A stretch of DNA of 64,000 bases from Tubulanus polymorphus (taxonomy: Eukaryota; Nemertea; Palaeonemertea; Tubulaniformes; Tubulanidae), in contig NC_134030.1 in assembly GCF_964204645.1 (NCBI RefSeq), positions 10,662,278 to 10,726,277 of the forward strand, given 5' to 3'. The notes below the pieces were generated by a model, which had not been told where the DNA came from, ran no database searches, and worked only from the letters and a program-made list of their open reading frames with translations. The position numbers were made by a program, and so were the translations under genes. Positions 1-12,269 of the stretch are shown one piece after another (within the stretch, counting starts at the first letter, position 1; every line of letters starts with the position of its first letter).

Positions 1-60
1 CGCCTACGCGGCAGGGATTCGAACCTGATGGCATCGCAAGACTCGGCCACGAAACCCATG
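1..60 (-). repeat. tRNA-derived (Ser/Leu-like) remnant at window edge
   Basis: On the minus strand positions 25-15 read GGTTCGAATCC, a B-box/T-loop, and 49-41 read TGGCCGAGT, an A-box like that of tRNA-Ser or tRNA-Leu. The two boxes are too close for a full type II tRNA and the flanks do not pair as an acceptor stem, so I read it as a SINE head or tRNA pseudogene. The sequence may continue outside the window. Confidence 0.4.
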
Positions 61-509
61 TGCATAACTAAATATCATCTCACTACGCGTGTTATCTCAC
101 TTAGTTTGCGCAGAATTTTCACACACTTTGACTTTACACACCTTTCGACAATCCAAACCGTTTTGCGTTTAAGATAAGTAACGGAAATGATATATAACTG
201 CGCGAGTAAACAAGTTGTCTAGAAATACGCTGAGATGCGAGTCTCCTGGAATCAGTACTACAGACCGGGGACTTGTTATCTGCATTTCGGGCTTAGTACC
301 CAGTCCGATTATTGTAAAATTTCTGACGCTTATTCGCTGAGATGTTATATCTTATTGTTTTATAAGAAATATGGTCCAAATCAAGGTTTCAGGGCATACA
401 CACCTCTAGCTTTTTCTGAAACCTTGCCGATTTATTACAGTTATTATGAATGTAACCATTATGTACTTTATGTAACCTTTAAAGCGCATTATTATTTTAT
501 GATTAACTG

Positions 510-925
510 TACGGAAGCGATAAAGGGCCTCGAGATGTCGCGTTCCAACTCGACAAGTCGTCATATTTATGTCCATATATCGCGATATATCGCGTCAAGT
601 CGACATGAATATGTCGACATATCGTGACGTTTTGACGACATATTTCGGTTTTGCGACCATTTTCCTCGCGACAAGTCGACATATTCATGACGACTTGAAA
701 CCCAGTCGTCATATTAGTGGCGTCCTCATCTTACATTTAGACGTGTCTTCAAATGACGGTTTGTCCCGTGGAAAATGGGCAAAAAAGCAAAATTTGTCGT
801 GAAAACGTCACGATATGGCGACATATTCATGTCGACTTGATGCGATATATCGCGATATGTCGACATAAATATGACGACTTGTCGAGTTGGAACGCGACAA
901 CTCGAGGCCCCTTATCGCTTCCGTA
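510..925. mobile_element. Foldback element with 6-bp target duplication (TAACTG)
   Basis: The two halves are near-perfect inverted repeats of about 130 bp: the left end starts TACGGAAGCG and the right end finishes CGCTTCCGTA. The direct repeat TAACTG flanks it at 504-509 and 926-931, as expected for a 6-bp target-site duplication. Inside are many short palindromic sub-repeats built on TCGACATAT and ATATCGCGATAT. Open frames here are by-products of the palindrome. Termini and target length resemble the elements at 53580 and 57193. A degraded partial relative is visible near 10735-10800. Confidence 0.85.
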
Positions 926-931
926 TAACTG

Positions 932-3900
932 TTATCTATTCAGGAATAAAGATGATAATAATAACGATCTATAAAAACCTCTCCTGAGTCATTAAAATCT
1001 GAATCACTTACGGCAGAACCATGGCACTACTACACCGGGTAGAATTCTTAAACTTTTTGACTCTGTAAAAACCGTTACAATAATGTTAATATACATTTTT
1101 TCAATTTAGAGTTTATTACTCAACAGACGACATTTTTGCACAGAGCAGATATTACGAGAAAAAAAAGAAAACAATTCAAGAAAATGACAGGCTTAAGTGA
1201 ACATAATTAAATTCGACAGTGAAAAAACATCATGATTATGTTACTTCAATTTTATTCAATAAAAGGCCATGCCTTTTCTTATGTAGTTAACTAGAGACAA
1301 ACGCGTCTTACCAGAGGAATTCAATAGTCTTTGAAATTTTACTACGCTAACTTTAAAGGGTTCTGTGTTAGTCGATGTGCGCTTCGTCATCAATATTGGC
1401 GTTTTTTTAAAATAGCAATAATAATTATAAATTTGGCGTTTATTTCACGCCATCAATATATTGTAGCTAAACTGGTTGCCGGTCAATTCAATTCAATTAT
1501 CGATCAAATTGATCTTTTAATATGATATAGTCTATATGATATTATTTATTGACAATATTAAGCAATTTACGTGTTAACTCACGAGGCATCAATAGAAATT
1601 CAAGCTAGTTTTCTTGTCGATGCAACATTTAATAATGCACATGTATGTAACGGCTATCAATTGCCAATGATTCAAATGCCAACCCGAAGTTACGCACTTA
1701 CAAATCGTTCCCAATTCACTTTATTTGAACTCAAAAATCATTTACTCTCGCCAAGACTGATACCCGTCGTGACTTTTCCAAAAAACGAATTTAGTGCCCA
1801 CTCACCTCGTATCGAAACAGGTACGCCCTGAAGGCAGAACGTGCCAAATCTGCAATTGCAGGAAGATGAAATCCGAAATCTGTGAGGTCTAAAATAGATA
1901 AGAGATCCATAGTGCGCCAAAACGGGTTGTCGTTTTTGGCGCCCACATCCAGAAGTTCGCTGGTTAGCTTTCTCGTGCAAGGCGATTTACACTAAAAATT
2001 TAATCAATTCGTGTAAAGAATTTTAACCGAATCAACGGCTTACACCAAACAATTCAGTTTGTTCACCTTTTCGTTAAAACCAGGCCCCGGACTCTGTAAA
2101 TTACGTGATTAAATTCTCGATTTAAAAAAGCCAATAAATGCATGCCAAATAAGGCGTCAAAGTAAATCGTAAATGTGACAATTGAATGTTTCTTTCGTGT
2201 GTTTCTACGAATGTTTCTACGTGTGTTGACAATAACGACAACATCTGCAGAAAGCAACACAGCAACGCCGTGCAAACTAAATAAACTAATTGCAATATTA
2301 AAAAATGTACTTTGTAATCAGCTGGCAACGGGCTAACTCGAAGGAATAATAACTCCTAGATTCGTTACAACATTTGTAGAATAATCAAATTTGATCACAT
2401 GGAACTGACTAAACAGGACATATATATTAATTGTCGGGGAGATTATTCTTCCCTGGGAAACAAATAACCACAAAACGTATAAAATCTGGCTCATATGATC
2501 CATTTTCAAAAAACTGCGATGATGAATATTGTTGCATTTGTTCTAACAATCGGCGGGTGAGATTTTTCAAAATTCATGTTTAATTTTCATTACATCGATT
2601 TCTGACTCTGCAATGGGAATCGCGCACATAACCCATCATTAAGGGTAAACAATGATTGTCTTGATGTAAATACAAAACTGCGCATTCACTTTGTGGTTTT
2701 TCACAATCTACGTAGCTAAGCTAAGCTATAAATTCACCGTATTGAATCTCAAAGTATGGCATCTAGATGTAAAAAACAAGAACATTTTCATATGTTATTC
2801 ACATGATCACTTAATTTTCTGCATATTCTTCCTGGCATATTATTACCGGAACTTGTTCTACCCGCACGCCGTATCCTCGATATGAAATATTTTTAAGCCA
2901 TCACTAGCACATTTCAGTCTTTCATCAAGAATTACCTTCGGAATCTTGAACGCAGTGAAATACAAGAACCAGTAGACCATAGATAAGAAGGTTTCTTGGG
3001 TTTAAACATTTCGTCAGAGAGGTATTTCCATCCGTAACAGAGTTGTTCTGATATGGAATATGTTAAACGAAACAGAGAGAACTTAAATTTATTTTTAGTT
3101 CGGTTCACTGTCAGTAACGTATATATAATTCACACGAAAATGATTATTAACACTCGCTGATCTTCATCCCTATGGACGATGCGACGCCAACCAATGTCCA
3201 TTTCGCTGTGATTCGGATTTTCTGCCCGTTATCGCTGCTTTGCAGCTATATTTAGTTGGTCAGACACCCCAGTAGTGTCCCAGAATTTTGCGGTATAAGT
3301 GTCCTTATTATTCCGGCACTTTTAAGTTGCAACGCATCAGGCGCCTATGTCTCCGGTGCCGGTTTATAGAAAATATGTCGTGTCGCGTTGCGCATTTTGC
3401 GGTAGGTATATTAACCGAATCCCGCACTCTCTTGTGCTTGTAGTTCGAAATAACGAAACTGTGGTCAACACGATAATGTGGATAGCTTAGATTAATTACG
3501 ATTGATGTAAAATGTAAAATAACATGTTATTAATTGGAAGTTAGCATAGCGTACGTACCTATGATTTGTTGAGCTAGAGAGCCTTTTGTGTGTCGCCGTA
3601 TTTGGCGGCTGTCGACTATAAGGGCCTGGTAAGTGGCGTATTGTCCTTGGAATGCGATCTCTTAAAAGACTTAATTGGTGGGGTTTATCATGTATTTGGT
3701 CACGTGATGTGTTTGGTGAATGGGGTTGATAGATCGATAATACTTGATTTGTGTGTGTGTGTTGAGACACGTCGACACGTTGACAAATGGAATGTTAATG
3801 GCTCGCGATGTGAATGTGTCGACATGTCAACTTTCTTTGGGATACACACAAACCGAATAACGCAGTAAGCATACGCGAAGGAACTATACTGTGCAATACC

Positions 3901-4150
3901 CTACTTGAGCCCAGAGTTCTTTTGTATAAGTTGTGACGTTGTTTTCTTTACAAGATCGAGGATTTTTTTCACGGTGGCAAGTTCATTAGGTGACGAACGA
4001 ACAATAAGACAATATCCTGAGAATTATTTGAGAATTGAGTATAAAATCTTATTGTATATTTATAAAGCCTTGCATGACAGTGCACGGAGTATATAAAATC
4101 ATGCAATGATTTCTGTCTATACTCCAGCACGTAATCTACGGTAATGTAAA
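932..4150. other. Intergenic; no gene recognised
   Basis: About 3.2 kb of AT-rich sequence. Only short open frames occur, none with a family signature, compelling splice sites or supportive composition. A segment near 1370-1510 shares short stretches with 5600-5700, suggesting old dispersed repeat. I see nothing else I can support. Confidence 0.5.
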
Positions 4151-4169
4151 CAACTTTTACTTGATGTTT

Positions 4170-4460
4170 CGCATAAAATTAAGCGCTATGGTTTAATACG
4201 TACTTTTACTTGCTCTGCATCAGTTTTATGGGATGCTCTACCCAATGCTATAAAATCTGCTGAATCACTACAGCATTTTAAAACTCTTCTTAAAACTGAA
4301 ATTTTCACCAGATATTTTAACTAAATTTTCTATGTGGATGTTTTAAATGTTTTGTAGGATTTAAGTTACCGCGTATGTTTTTATATATCGTTGTGCAAAG
4401 CGCTTTAGAGCCTCTTTTGGAAAAGGGCGCTATAAAATTTTGTATAATAATGATAATATT
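4170..4460 (+). mobile_element. 3' end of a CR1/L2-type LINE
   Basis: Positions about 4205-4323 translate to a typical end of LINE ORF2: LWDALPNAIKSAESLQHFKT, then LLKTEIFTRYFN and stop. It is followed by a short hairpin tail (GCGCTTTAGAG ... GGGCGC) and an AT-rich TATAATAATGATAATA microsatellite end. These are established hallmarks of L2/CR1-like retrotransposon 3' ends. The rest of the element is missing (5' truncation). Confidence 0.75.
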
Positions 4461-5008
4461 CATATCCTAAATTGCATTTTGATGGAATGCGTTCAGTCAC
4501 TAAAACATGAAAACCACCCCAGCGTGGGATTGATACATTTTTGTTGTCACATTTCAATAGATCTACATCATGAAGCTTCATCAGGCAAACTCTAGCCATT
4601 ATCCAAATATGATCATATATAGATTCATATGCGATGGATGTTTTGAACAATTCTAACTTGGGTCTTCGAATCGTAGGTATTCTGGTATTTGTTCATCGTC
4701 AAAAAATGGTTTCTTTCTTAATTTTTTTGTTTTCTTTGTCGTTAGGTTGTTTATAGCATTTTCCAGAATTAAAGTAGCTTCATACAGAAGCTCCACTTGA
4801 TAGGGTAGCAGCTTCAGCATGTTTGAATTTCTGATGCACTTATTCGGAAACTTCTGTGAAATTTTTGCAGATGTCTCCTTTTATGAATCTTTCTTTTTTC
4901 TCTTCTTTTTCTGAGCTCAGAATTATCTGGGGTTTGTTTTTTTAAGGTAGTCATTAAGAAACTGCATTTTGTCGCCATAAACAGACATCAATCGGTTTTC
5001 CAAGTTCT

Positions 5009-5201
5009 GGACCAAGTTCCTCAGTTGTGAGTTAAGATTTGACTCATTGATAAATTAACTAATTTTAACTCAGAGTTACATGTGGAACTGGACCCAGTTC
5101 CACAGTTCTGAGTTAAAATTTAACTCCGAGTTAACTAATTGAAGATGAACTAATTTTAACTCAGAGTTAACTCTAACTCACAACTGTGGAACTGGGTCCT
5201 G
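5009..5201. repeat. Palindromic MITE-like repeat (CAGTTGTGAGTTA motif)
   Basis: The left end (GGACCAAGTTCC, then CAGTTGTGAGTTA) is the inverse of the right end (TAACTCACAACTG, then GGAACTGGGTCC). The interior repeats the AACTCAGAGTTA palindrome. It is non-coding. A short relative (AACTGTGGAACTGG) occurs near 23105. Confidence 0.65.
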
Positions 5202-6290
5202 GATCTTGGGCAGTATTGTTATTAGTATCGCCTGCAGCAGCATAACAGTTAAGTCACCAAGCAAGCATTATTCATATCTTTCGAACAATTTATTCATTTC
5301 AAGAATATAACCGTTTGTAATGATCCATCGATTTCACCCTTTAATCTGTCGAATGCAATGTCTCTTGGATTTGCCGATATCTCTACAATAAAACTATATT
5401 TCTGACTCCAGTATCTATCTGCATCGACAGTCTGTGTGATACTGGGCTTTTGGCAATTAATTAAATCGTGACATTCAATAAGTGAAATTAGTGCGTAGTC
5501 CTTTGTTTTGCAATGCTGATTCTGTTTCGCTGGTACACATTTTCTTTACCCTCTTGCAGCTCTGACTGATTAAACATATAACTCTTTTCTATTATGATAA
5601 ATTTTCAAAACGGATTTTGCGTGGATTTGCCCTACGTCATCAATAAGGGTTAGCCTGGATCGACTGGTTGCCGGTAAATTCAATTGTCCTTACGTTCAAA
5701 TTCATAATAACTTAATTTATCTAATACCATACGCATTGTCCATCGTAGTTGATAATATTAGACATTATGTTTGTGTTATTTTTCCATCAAGCCACCAATA
5801 AACTTTGAAGTTGGGTTTTCCTTAATTTATTGTTAGTTTTTAAGGTCCTTTTACTGGTTAGATTGCTTACGTAGGCCTATCTTTGTTAAATCTATAGTGT
5901 TGATACAGACAATTTGGAAAATCACTAAGTTTTTACTTTTTAGTCAATATTCTTGAGTGTGTATGAATCGCTGAATCGCTGTTGTTAACCTGAGACTGTA
6001 TATCGATCACGACGAGAGCCGAAACGAACGAATAATACGTACGTGCCGTTGAGAGATCGTTGTTTGAAAGTTTTTGTTTTCGTGGGCATTACAGGGGTCA
6101 TAGATCACCCTGTTTAGATCTGGTAACAAAAAAAGAAACCACGAAGATATCTTGACTGAGTTTCACAAGTCCACCTGTAATATTGTGCGTGGCGCGTTTT
6201 AAAGTCGCCACAGTAGTTTCCAGTAGGTCACATGACTTTTGCATAAGAAAATGCGCCACAATGAAGTTAGTCTGATATTTCGTTGTAAGT
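5202..6290. other. Intergenic; no gene recognised
   Basis: No open frame or splice pattern supports a gene. The stretch is AT-rich and ends at the long-TIR element that starts at 6297. Confidence 0.5.
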
Positions 6291-6296
6291 GATGGT

Positions 6297-8046
6297 GAAG
6301 TTTCCAGTTCTTAGGCGCCATTTTGTGGCGGTCCCTCGAGGTCCCTATTGTTGCGATAATTTGCGCTCATTTTTAAAACATAAGTTTAGATTGAATATCA
6401 TATAGTTCTGCAGTCCCTTGCTCGACGAAATCAATTTATACACCATTTTAAAGGAAATTAAATGCAGATATTTGCTGGCGATTCTTGGAATTTCTGAACG
6501 CAACAATTGAGAACAGTGAAGATGTGAAACCAAGGACCGCATATCTTAACCGTGCGTAAAAGAAATCGCAATATTTATTAGTTTTAAAATATCTAAGTAT
6601 CTCTTAAAGCTATATTTCCAATTTTCACAGAGGTTAAAAAGGGTTATTTGCAGTTTAAGCCTGCGTTGAATTTTTTTGAATATCTTTCCTGACGACTGAT
6701 CTGTACCCGCTTGAGTTTGAGATTACGCGCAAAAGGGGTCTCCCACTGCGCACCGCCATTTCACTGAACATTGAGATTTGTGAAAAGAAATCGCAAAAAT
6801 AAGATTTTATACTGGTTTGTAATTATCAATATTGCTTCTGATGGTTATTATATTACCTTTATTTTCGTATGGTTGAAAATGGACTTTGAGTGCTTTGATG
6901 AATTCGAGTTTTGTAGCGTTGGGAAATTAAAGGATTTCTTGTAAGAGTGGGGACTTTCTGTGTTGGTTGCAAATGTGGCCTAGTTGAGAACCTAATTTGC
7001 GTTTCAATCGAATGTACCACTCATGGTTGGACACTAGAAAAAAAATCTAAGTTTTTATATATTTTTGAATATGCGGCGCAGCTGAAAGTTGCCAAACTGG
7101 ACGTTGACCCCCTAAAACAGAATATCAAATTGGGGACAGATATGAACCCCTTTAAATATCATATTGGAATTTTATATCAGTAAGGTTTTCTGGTCGATGT
7201 TTTCCAGCAAGAAGGTTGAGATTCATTAAATAAATTCATCGTATGATCCCAGAATGAGGGATTACCAGAGAGAGATATGTGTTAAATATGTCCTAAGCGT
7301 TTAAATTGACTGGCACATTTCACCATCGACTCTAAAACGTTTGATTTCACCGAACACAAAATCGGCGCTAGGCTGGACGGGCTGTATACGACAATTCCTC
7401 ACTTGGGCCGTTCACACTTCAATAGCGGGACAACCCGGATCCCGAAACCAGATTAACGAATTGCCCCCGCCAAAATACGGTACAAACAAGATATGGATTA
7501 TCATCTCAAAATATCCCCATGGAAAATGTGAAGAAATCAAATTGCATTTAAAAATTTCTTGTCGCAAATCTCAATGTTCAGTGAAATTGCAATGCGCAGT
7601 GGGAGACCCCTTTTGCGCGTAATCTCAAACTCAAGCGGGTACAGTTCAGTCGTCAGGTAAGATATTCAAAAGATTTTAACGCAGGCTTAAACTGCAAATA
7701 ACCCTCTTTAAACTCAGTGAAAATAGGAAATATAGCTTGAAGAGATACTTAGATATTTCAAAATTAATAAATATTGCGATTTCTTTTACGCGCGGTTAAG
7801 ATGTGGTCCTTGGTTTCATATCGTTACTGTTCTCAATTGTTGCGTTCAAAAAATCCAAGAATTACCAACAAATATCTGCATTTCATTTCCTTTAAAATGG
7901 TGTATAAATTAAGTTAATCGAGCAAGGGACTGCAGAACTATATGATATTCAATCTAAACTTATGTTTTAAAAATGAGCGCAAATTATCGCAACAATGGGG
8001 ACCTCGCGCGACCGCCACAAAATGGCGCCTAGAAACTGGAAACTTC
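6297..8046. mobile_element. 1.75-kb element with about 500-bp terminal inverted repeats
   Basis: The left arm (6297 to about 6795) and right arm (about 7545-8046) are inverted copies along their whole length. The outer end reads GAAGTTTCCAGTT on the left and AACTGGAAACTTC on the right. The central about 750 bp holds only short frames with no recognisable transposase, so it looks non-autonomous or foldback-like. I see no clean target duplication. The subterminal motif ATGG(C/T)GCCTAGAAACT recurs at 21588-21640 and 45878-45940, so it belongs to a dispersed family. Confidence 0.8.
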
Positions 8047-8049
8047 TTT

Positions 8050-8680
8050 ATTGGTTCGCGTTTCTAGTTGGCGCCTATGACGAGTCGCGTTCGTCGATAG
8101 ATCAACCAACAAAATAGCGGCTTTTTCAACCGTAGAAAATTCGGGGTTGCGGTTCAGTCATGAGGCGATTCGATTTGTACCACGGGATCGTACGCGGCTG
8201 TCGAACGCGAGTTTACGGAATTGCTTAAATAAAAATGCCTTTTGAAATGTCCCCAGAATATTATGTACTAAGTTGTGATAAATTTCCGGGGAACCTATGA
8301 GCAATTATCTAACTTAGATAATTATCTTAGTTCGATAATGGCTCGTAGGGGGTACCGTCGTGGGGTTCGAAGGGAACCATAGGCCCGCATAATATCTACC
8401 TACTATGTATTGGATATTATGCGTACATTTTGCTTACATCGCCTGTATCCTTAAACGAAATTGGATAAATGTAATACTGAAAGACTATCTTGATACACAA
8501 GTTTTTAACAACAGTAGGAATGGGTCTCTCTACCCCACTCCCACTCCTCTCTCAAAATTAGAGATATTGCCATATCTGTTGTATAGATTATTACTGCTCT
8601 ATACTGTGGGGTCGATGTACGTATATTCAATCCATGCACGTCTGTTTGAAATAAACACTAAAATATAAACTGTTTTTCAG
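8050..8680. other. Intergenic; no gene recognised
   Basis: No supported gene. A small imperfect palindrome (ATTATCTAACTTAGATAAT) lies near 8304-8322. The 3' flank of the secreted-peptide gene begins at the right-hand end. Confidence 0.45.
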
Positions 8681-8683
8681 AAT

Positions 8684-8689
8684 TTTATT
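8684..8689 (-). terminator. Polyadenylation signal AATAAA
   Basis: TTTATT on the plus strand is AATAAA on the minus strand, about 185 bp downstream of the stop codon of the secreted-peptide gene that ends at 8872. Confidence 0.5.
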
Positions 8690-8871
8690 TCATTTCAATC
8701 TTCAATAGAATTGTACAAGCAAAGAAATTCATCGTTTTTATTTGGAGGCATCGCAACCGGCTGTAAAAGATGATCGTAATTTGTACATGTTAACTACCAG
8801 TTACATTAAATGAAAAGTCGTTCATCCCGGTCAGAGAAATTATTCCAAATACATAAACTATATACGTACTT

Positions 8872-9669
8872 TTAGTTTTTCTTCTCCTTCTTATCTTTCT
8901 TCGGCTTCTTACTTTTTTCTTTCTTCGGCTTCTTGTCTTTGCTGCTGCCGCTGCTGCTTGATGGAGCTGAACATCTACTACATCCGCCGCATTGGCGACG
9001 GTGCAGGGCGAGCGCCAAATCGTCGCGGCCGTAGGCAACATCAGAATTGGCATCACTTCGAGAATCAGCGATCGTGACCACGACAGCTGGAAAAGAGAAC
9101 AAGAAAAACCAATGAAAATGAATTGATCTTGTGAAAAAATAGTAGAGTAGACTCCAAAAAAATGTATTACAATGTCTTACAAATTTCCTCGCTCGAATTC
9201 GTAATACCGATAACGACTCGACTGCCCGATCATTCACGTACCTCGGAGGGAATTTATTATTGGTCCCCGAGACCCGAGGCAAGCGGAGAAAAATAAAAAC
9301 AGGTCTTATAATAAAGCTGATAATATCCCATAAGATAAGAAAAACACACAAATACTTGATTTATTTTTTGTTTGTTGATTAGATCGATAACACGAATATT
9401 CAACATTAAACTAACTAAACCGCCTGTCCAATCTACCTTCTATATACTGCACCTACTACTACATTTGCCTTTTATACCTTAAAGATGAGCTAACAAAATA
9501 TGAAAAAAACTTGGAATTTGAATTCAGGCTAGTAGATTACCAATAAATGAGATTACTGATAATCTTATGATTACAAAGTTCGGCTGCACCAGGTAACTAC
9601 ATTGTATATGTTCAAGTTGTACATACCCATTAAGACACAGAGCAGCGTTCCGATTACGAATCTATTCAT
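8872..9669 (-). CDS. Small secreted peptide precursor, Cys-rich with Lys-rich tail (two exons)
   Basis: Two coding exons join in phase: 9669-9627 (ATG ... ATGG, donor GTATGT) and 9086-8872 (acceptor after a CT-rich tract, stop TAA). The product is 85 residues. Residues 1-22 are a clear signal peptide (MNRFVIGTLLCVLMAVVVTI). A short acidic stretch follows, ending ALHRR, a dibasic processing site. The putative mature part starts QCGGCSRCSAPSSSSG and ends in a highly basic tail of KKPKK and KKEKK blocks. Known: signal peptide, dibasic cleavage and N-terminal Gln (able to form pyroglutamate) are typical of secreted peptide precursors. I recognise no family; neuropeptide-like, antimicrobial or matrix roles are all open. 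It stands alone between repeats, with a TATA-like box upstream and an AATAAA downstream. Confidence 0.7.
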
Positions 9670-9740
9670 CGTCTTTCAAGTCGTTTGTCAGCAACGGTGA
9701 GGAGCAAAACTTTGAATGAATTTTGTGAAATATCTGAGTT

Positions 9741-9750
9741 TAATATATAC
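9741..9750 (-). promoter_or_regulatory. TATA-like box of the secreted-peptide gene
   Basis: The minus strand reads GTATATATTA about 72-80 bp upstream of the ATG at 9669, which would put the start of transcription near 9715 and leave a short 5' leader. The call rests only on sequence and position. Confidence 0.4.
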
Positions 9751-9759
9751 GAATTTTCG

Positions 9760-10790
9760 CCGATTTCCAAAGAAACACATTTCCACTTAAACTTCATTTC
9801 TAAACAAAAGTAAACTAGAAACGCGCCGTTTGACATGAAAATGAGAACAGAATTCTGTTAGAAAATACAATGTTAACTACTTAATCAATTGTTATCATAA
9901 TTCACACAACGGTTCATCGGGTTCTTAAATATCAGTGCGCCTCGACCGATTTTTGTTGCAAACACCTTTTCAACCTATAATATACTTTATTTTGAAAGCA
10001 GAAATAAATAAACCGTTCAAGATCAAACGCGAACAAAGTCTTTTAAGGAATGTATATCGTATTTACTCCATTCGTCGACGAGGCGACAGACGTTTAGTTG
10101 GTTCACTGGTCGATCTCCACCACCTGCCGCCGAGGGACGTTCTCAACCGATTTCATTCTGATTTGATTGTTAGTAGGGAAAACTGAATCAGGTGGCCGAG
10201 TGTTAACTGTTGTCGCAGTGACCAACCCGACGATTCGTACTGTAGAATGTTCATTGAAAACCCTGTCCATTTATTCTCGTGAATTTCATGATGAATTCGC
10301 GTAACAGACACTCAACGATATTCTGAACGAAACCTGTGAATATATGGGGAAACTCTGATTTACTATATGGGCTAACTCAAACTACTATATTTTTTCGAAT
10401 AGTCGCATTGCTGGGCTCTAAAAACGAATTCGATTCTGTGGTTTTAACATTGACGTCTTAATTGACGTTCTAGGTCGAGGGGACGGGGTTTGTGAAGCTT
10501 GGACTTTCTGGACAAGGGGAAGGGATTGTTTGGATGTGGACGTGTATGCCGAACAAATCATTTAGTGCATTTTTGATTACTTCTCCTTCGAATCAGGGGA
10601 GTGATAGTTCACAAGTTTTCAAGATAATGTATGGAATAACAAACCGAAGTCCAGAATGAATAATAAATGATTAAGTGAATGAACATATTTTATGCCAGGA
10701 CTACGAAAGCTTATGTACGTAAGCAATAGGGGCTTCTAGTTGTTGTATTCCAACTCAACAGGTCGCCATCATCATGTCAACATATTGCGA
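9760..10790. other. Intergenic; no gene recognised
   Basis: No supported gene. Near 10735-10800 there is a decayed piece resembling the foldback element at 510-925 (ATTCCAACTCAACAGGTCG, GCGATATATCGC). From about 10797 the sequence is paralogous to 21710 onward, the flank of the GPCR copy in the separase intron. Confidence 0.45.
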
Positions 10791-10923
10791 TATATCGCAG
10801 ATTTACAGCTATGTATAACGAATTGAATGTTTGTTTTGATATATTTTTTCCCTGGATCAGCAGCCTCCGAATATCGTCTTTTTTCATTTGGGATTCATTA
10901 ACTACATATATGATGATCAAGGA

Positions 10924-12258
10924 GACAAGGAGAAAATCTATCCCCGGTGCTCTTCTCCATATTTGCCGATGATCTTGAGCCTTTTTAAGTGAACGACGTT
11001 GCCAACCGCTGTCATTCCCACTTAATCAAGATATTCACGTATGGTTTAATCTCATGATATTACTTTATGTTGACGATACATTTTTACTTGCCGATAGTGT
11101 CTCTAATTTACAGATTATGTTAAACCAAGTAGTTGAGTAATGTGACAGATGGAAATTAATTATCAACGTCGATAAAACGAAGGCAATCGTCTTTGAGAGG
11201 GGAAAGTCCACTAGGCTACCCACTTTTCATATCCGAGGTAAACCTAATTATTGGTCAAAATTTAAATATCTCGGCATTCTTTTTAACTATACTGAAAACT
11301 TTGCTAAATGTAAAAAGGCATTATTTTTGTATCAATACAGAGGCACTATTTGCATATCAATGCCTCGTTCCAGATTTTTGACGCATGAGTTGATTCAATG
11401 CTTCCTTTTGGTAGCGAAATGGGGTTTTATAAATCAAGAAGGCGTTGAAATGCATTGAATGTTTTGTATTGTTTCCAACGAAGCTGAAACGCGCCACACC
11501 AAGTGCAATGGTATGGTGAGCTAGGGCGATTCCCTATTGAAAATTAAAGAAGAGTAAAAATGGTTAAATTTTGGTGTCATCTCATCATACAGGGGTCGTC
11601 TCATTCTTGTAAATTGTACAGAATTTTGCTAAATTATCAGATAAATGGCAATAGTAGTAACTGGATATCATCGGTAAGATCGACGATAGACAATTGTGAC
11701 TTCGGTTGCATTTTGGTGCGAGCAGTCCTTTCCAAACATTCAAAATTTACTGAAACAACGACTAGAGGATGGCTTTAAAAAGATTGGCATCAATCTCTTG
11801 AATTTTGCTCGAAGTAAGACACTTATCTTATCATTGCATTGAATTAGAATGGGGAACAGAGCAATATTTAGTTAACCTACCAACGGATTTACGTTCGGCC
11901 TTTATCCGATTTAGATGCTCTTATCACCCACTTCCTATTGAAACTGTTAGATACCATAACATACCAAGGGATGATCATTTACGTACCTAATATAACATAA
12001 ACAAAACTATTGACAAATTGCATTTGGAATGAAATTACTTTTCGAATTTTGTATAGACCCCAGTTTGTCACCCATCTTTTTCACCAAATTCGGTAAATCA
12101 TTAATTCAAATGATAGAAAACAGTTAAGAAAACTTGCAGTGAATGTTAGGTATTGTGCGGGAGTATGTAAACTTATATTTCCATGTATTCACTTTTGTTT
12201 TTGTGCTCGAAAAATTATGCATAATGAGGAGCAATAAAGAATTATCTAATCTAATCTA
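10924..12258 (+). mobile_element. 5'-truncated LINE with decayed reverse transcriptase
   Basis: Starting at 10924 the plus strand encodes RQGENLSPVLFSIFADDLE, then, in another frame, LLYVDDTFLLADSVSNLQ (the YxDD catalytic motif with Val) and CDRWKLIINVDKTKAIVF. Pieces further on fit the C-terminal region of such ORFs (MVKFWCHLI; RFRCSYHPLPIETVRYHNIP). Several frameshifts and stops show it is dead. It ends with AATAAAG and an ATCTAATCTAATCTAAA tail. The paralogous locus at 21757-21835 lacks this block, so it is an insertion after duplication of the flanking GPCR. Confidence 0.85.
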
Positions 12259-12269
12259 AAGAACAGCAC

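Noticed and set aside
1-60. Functional tRNA gene
   Set aside because: A- and B-box-like parts are present, but the spacing is too short and the acceptor ends do not pair.
8872-9351. Single 159-codon frame containing the Lys-rich tail
   Set aside because: Its upstream part lacks a sensible start and runs through the intron; the two-exon model with signal peptide explains the coding part.
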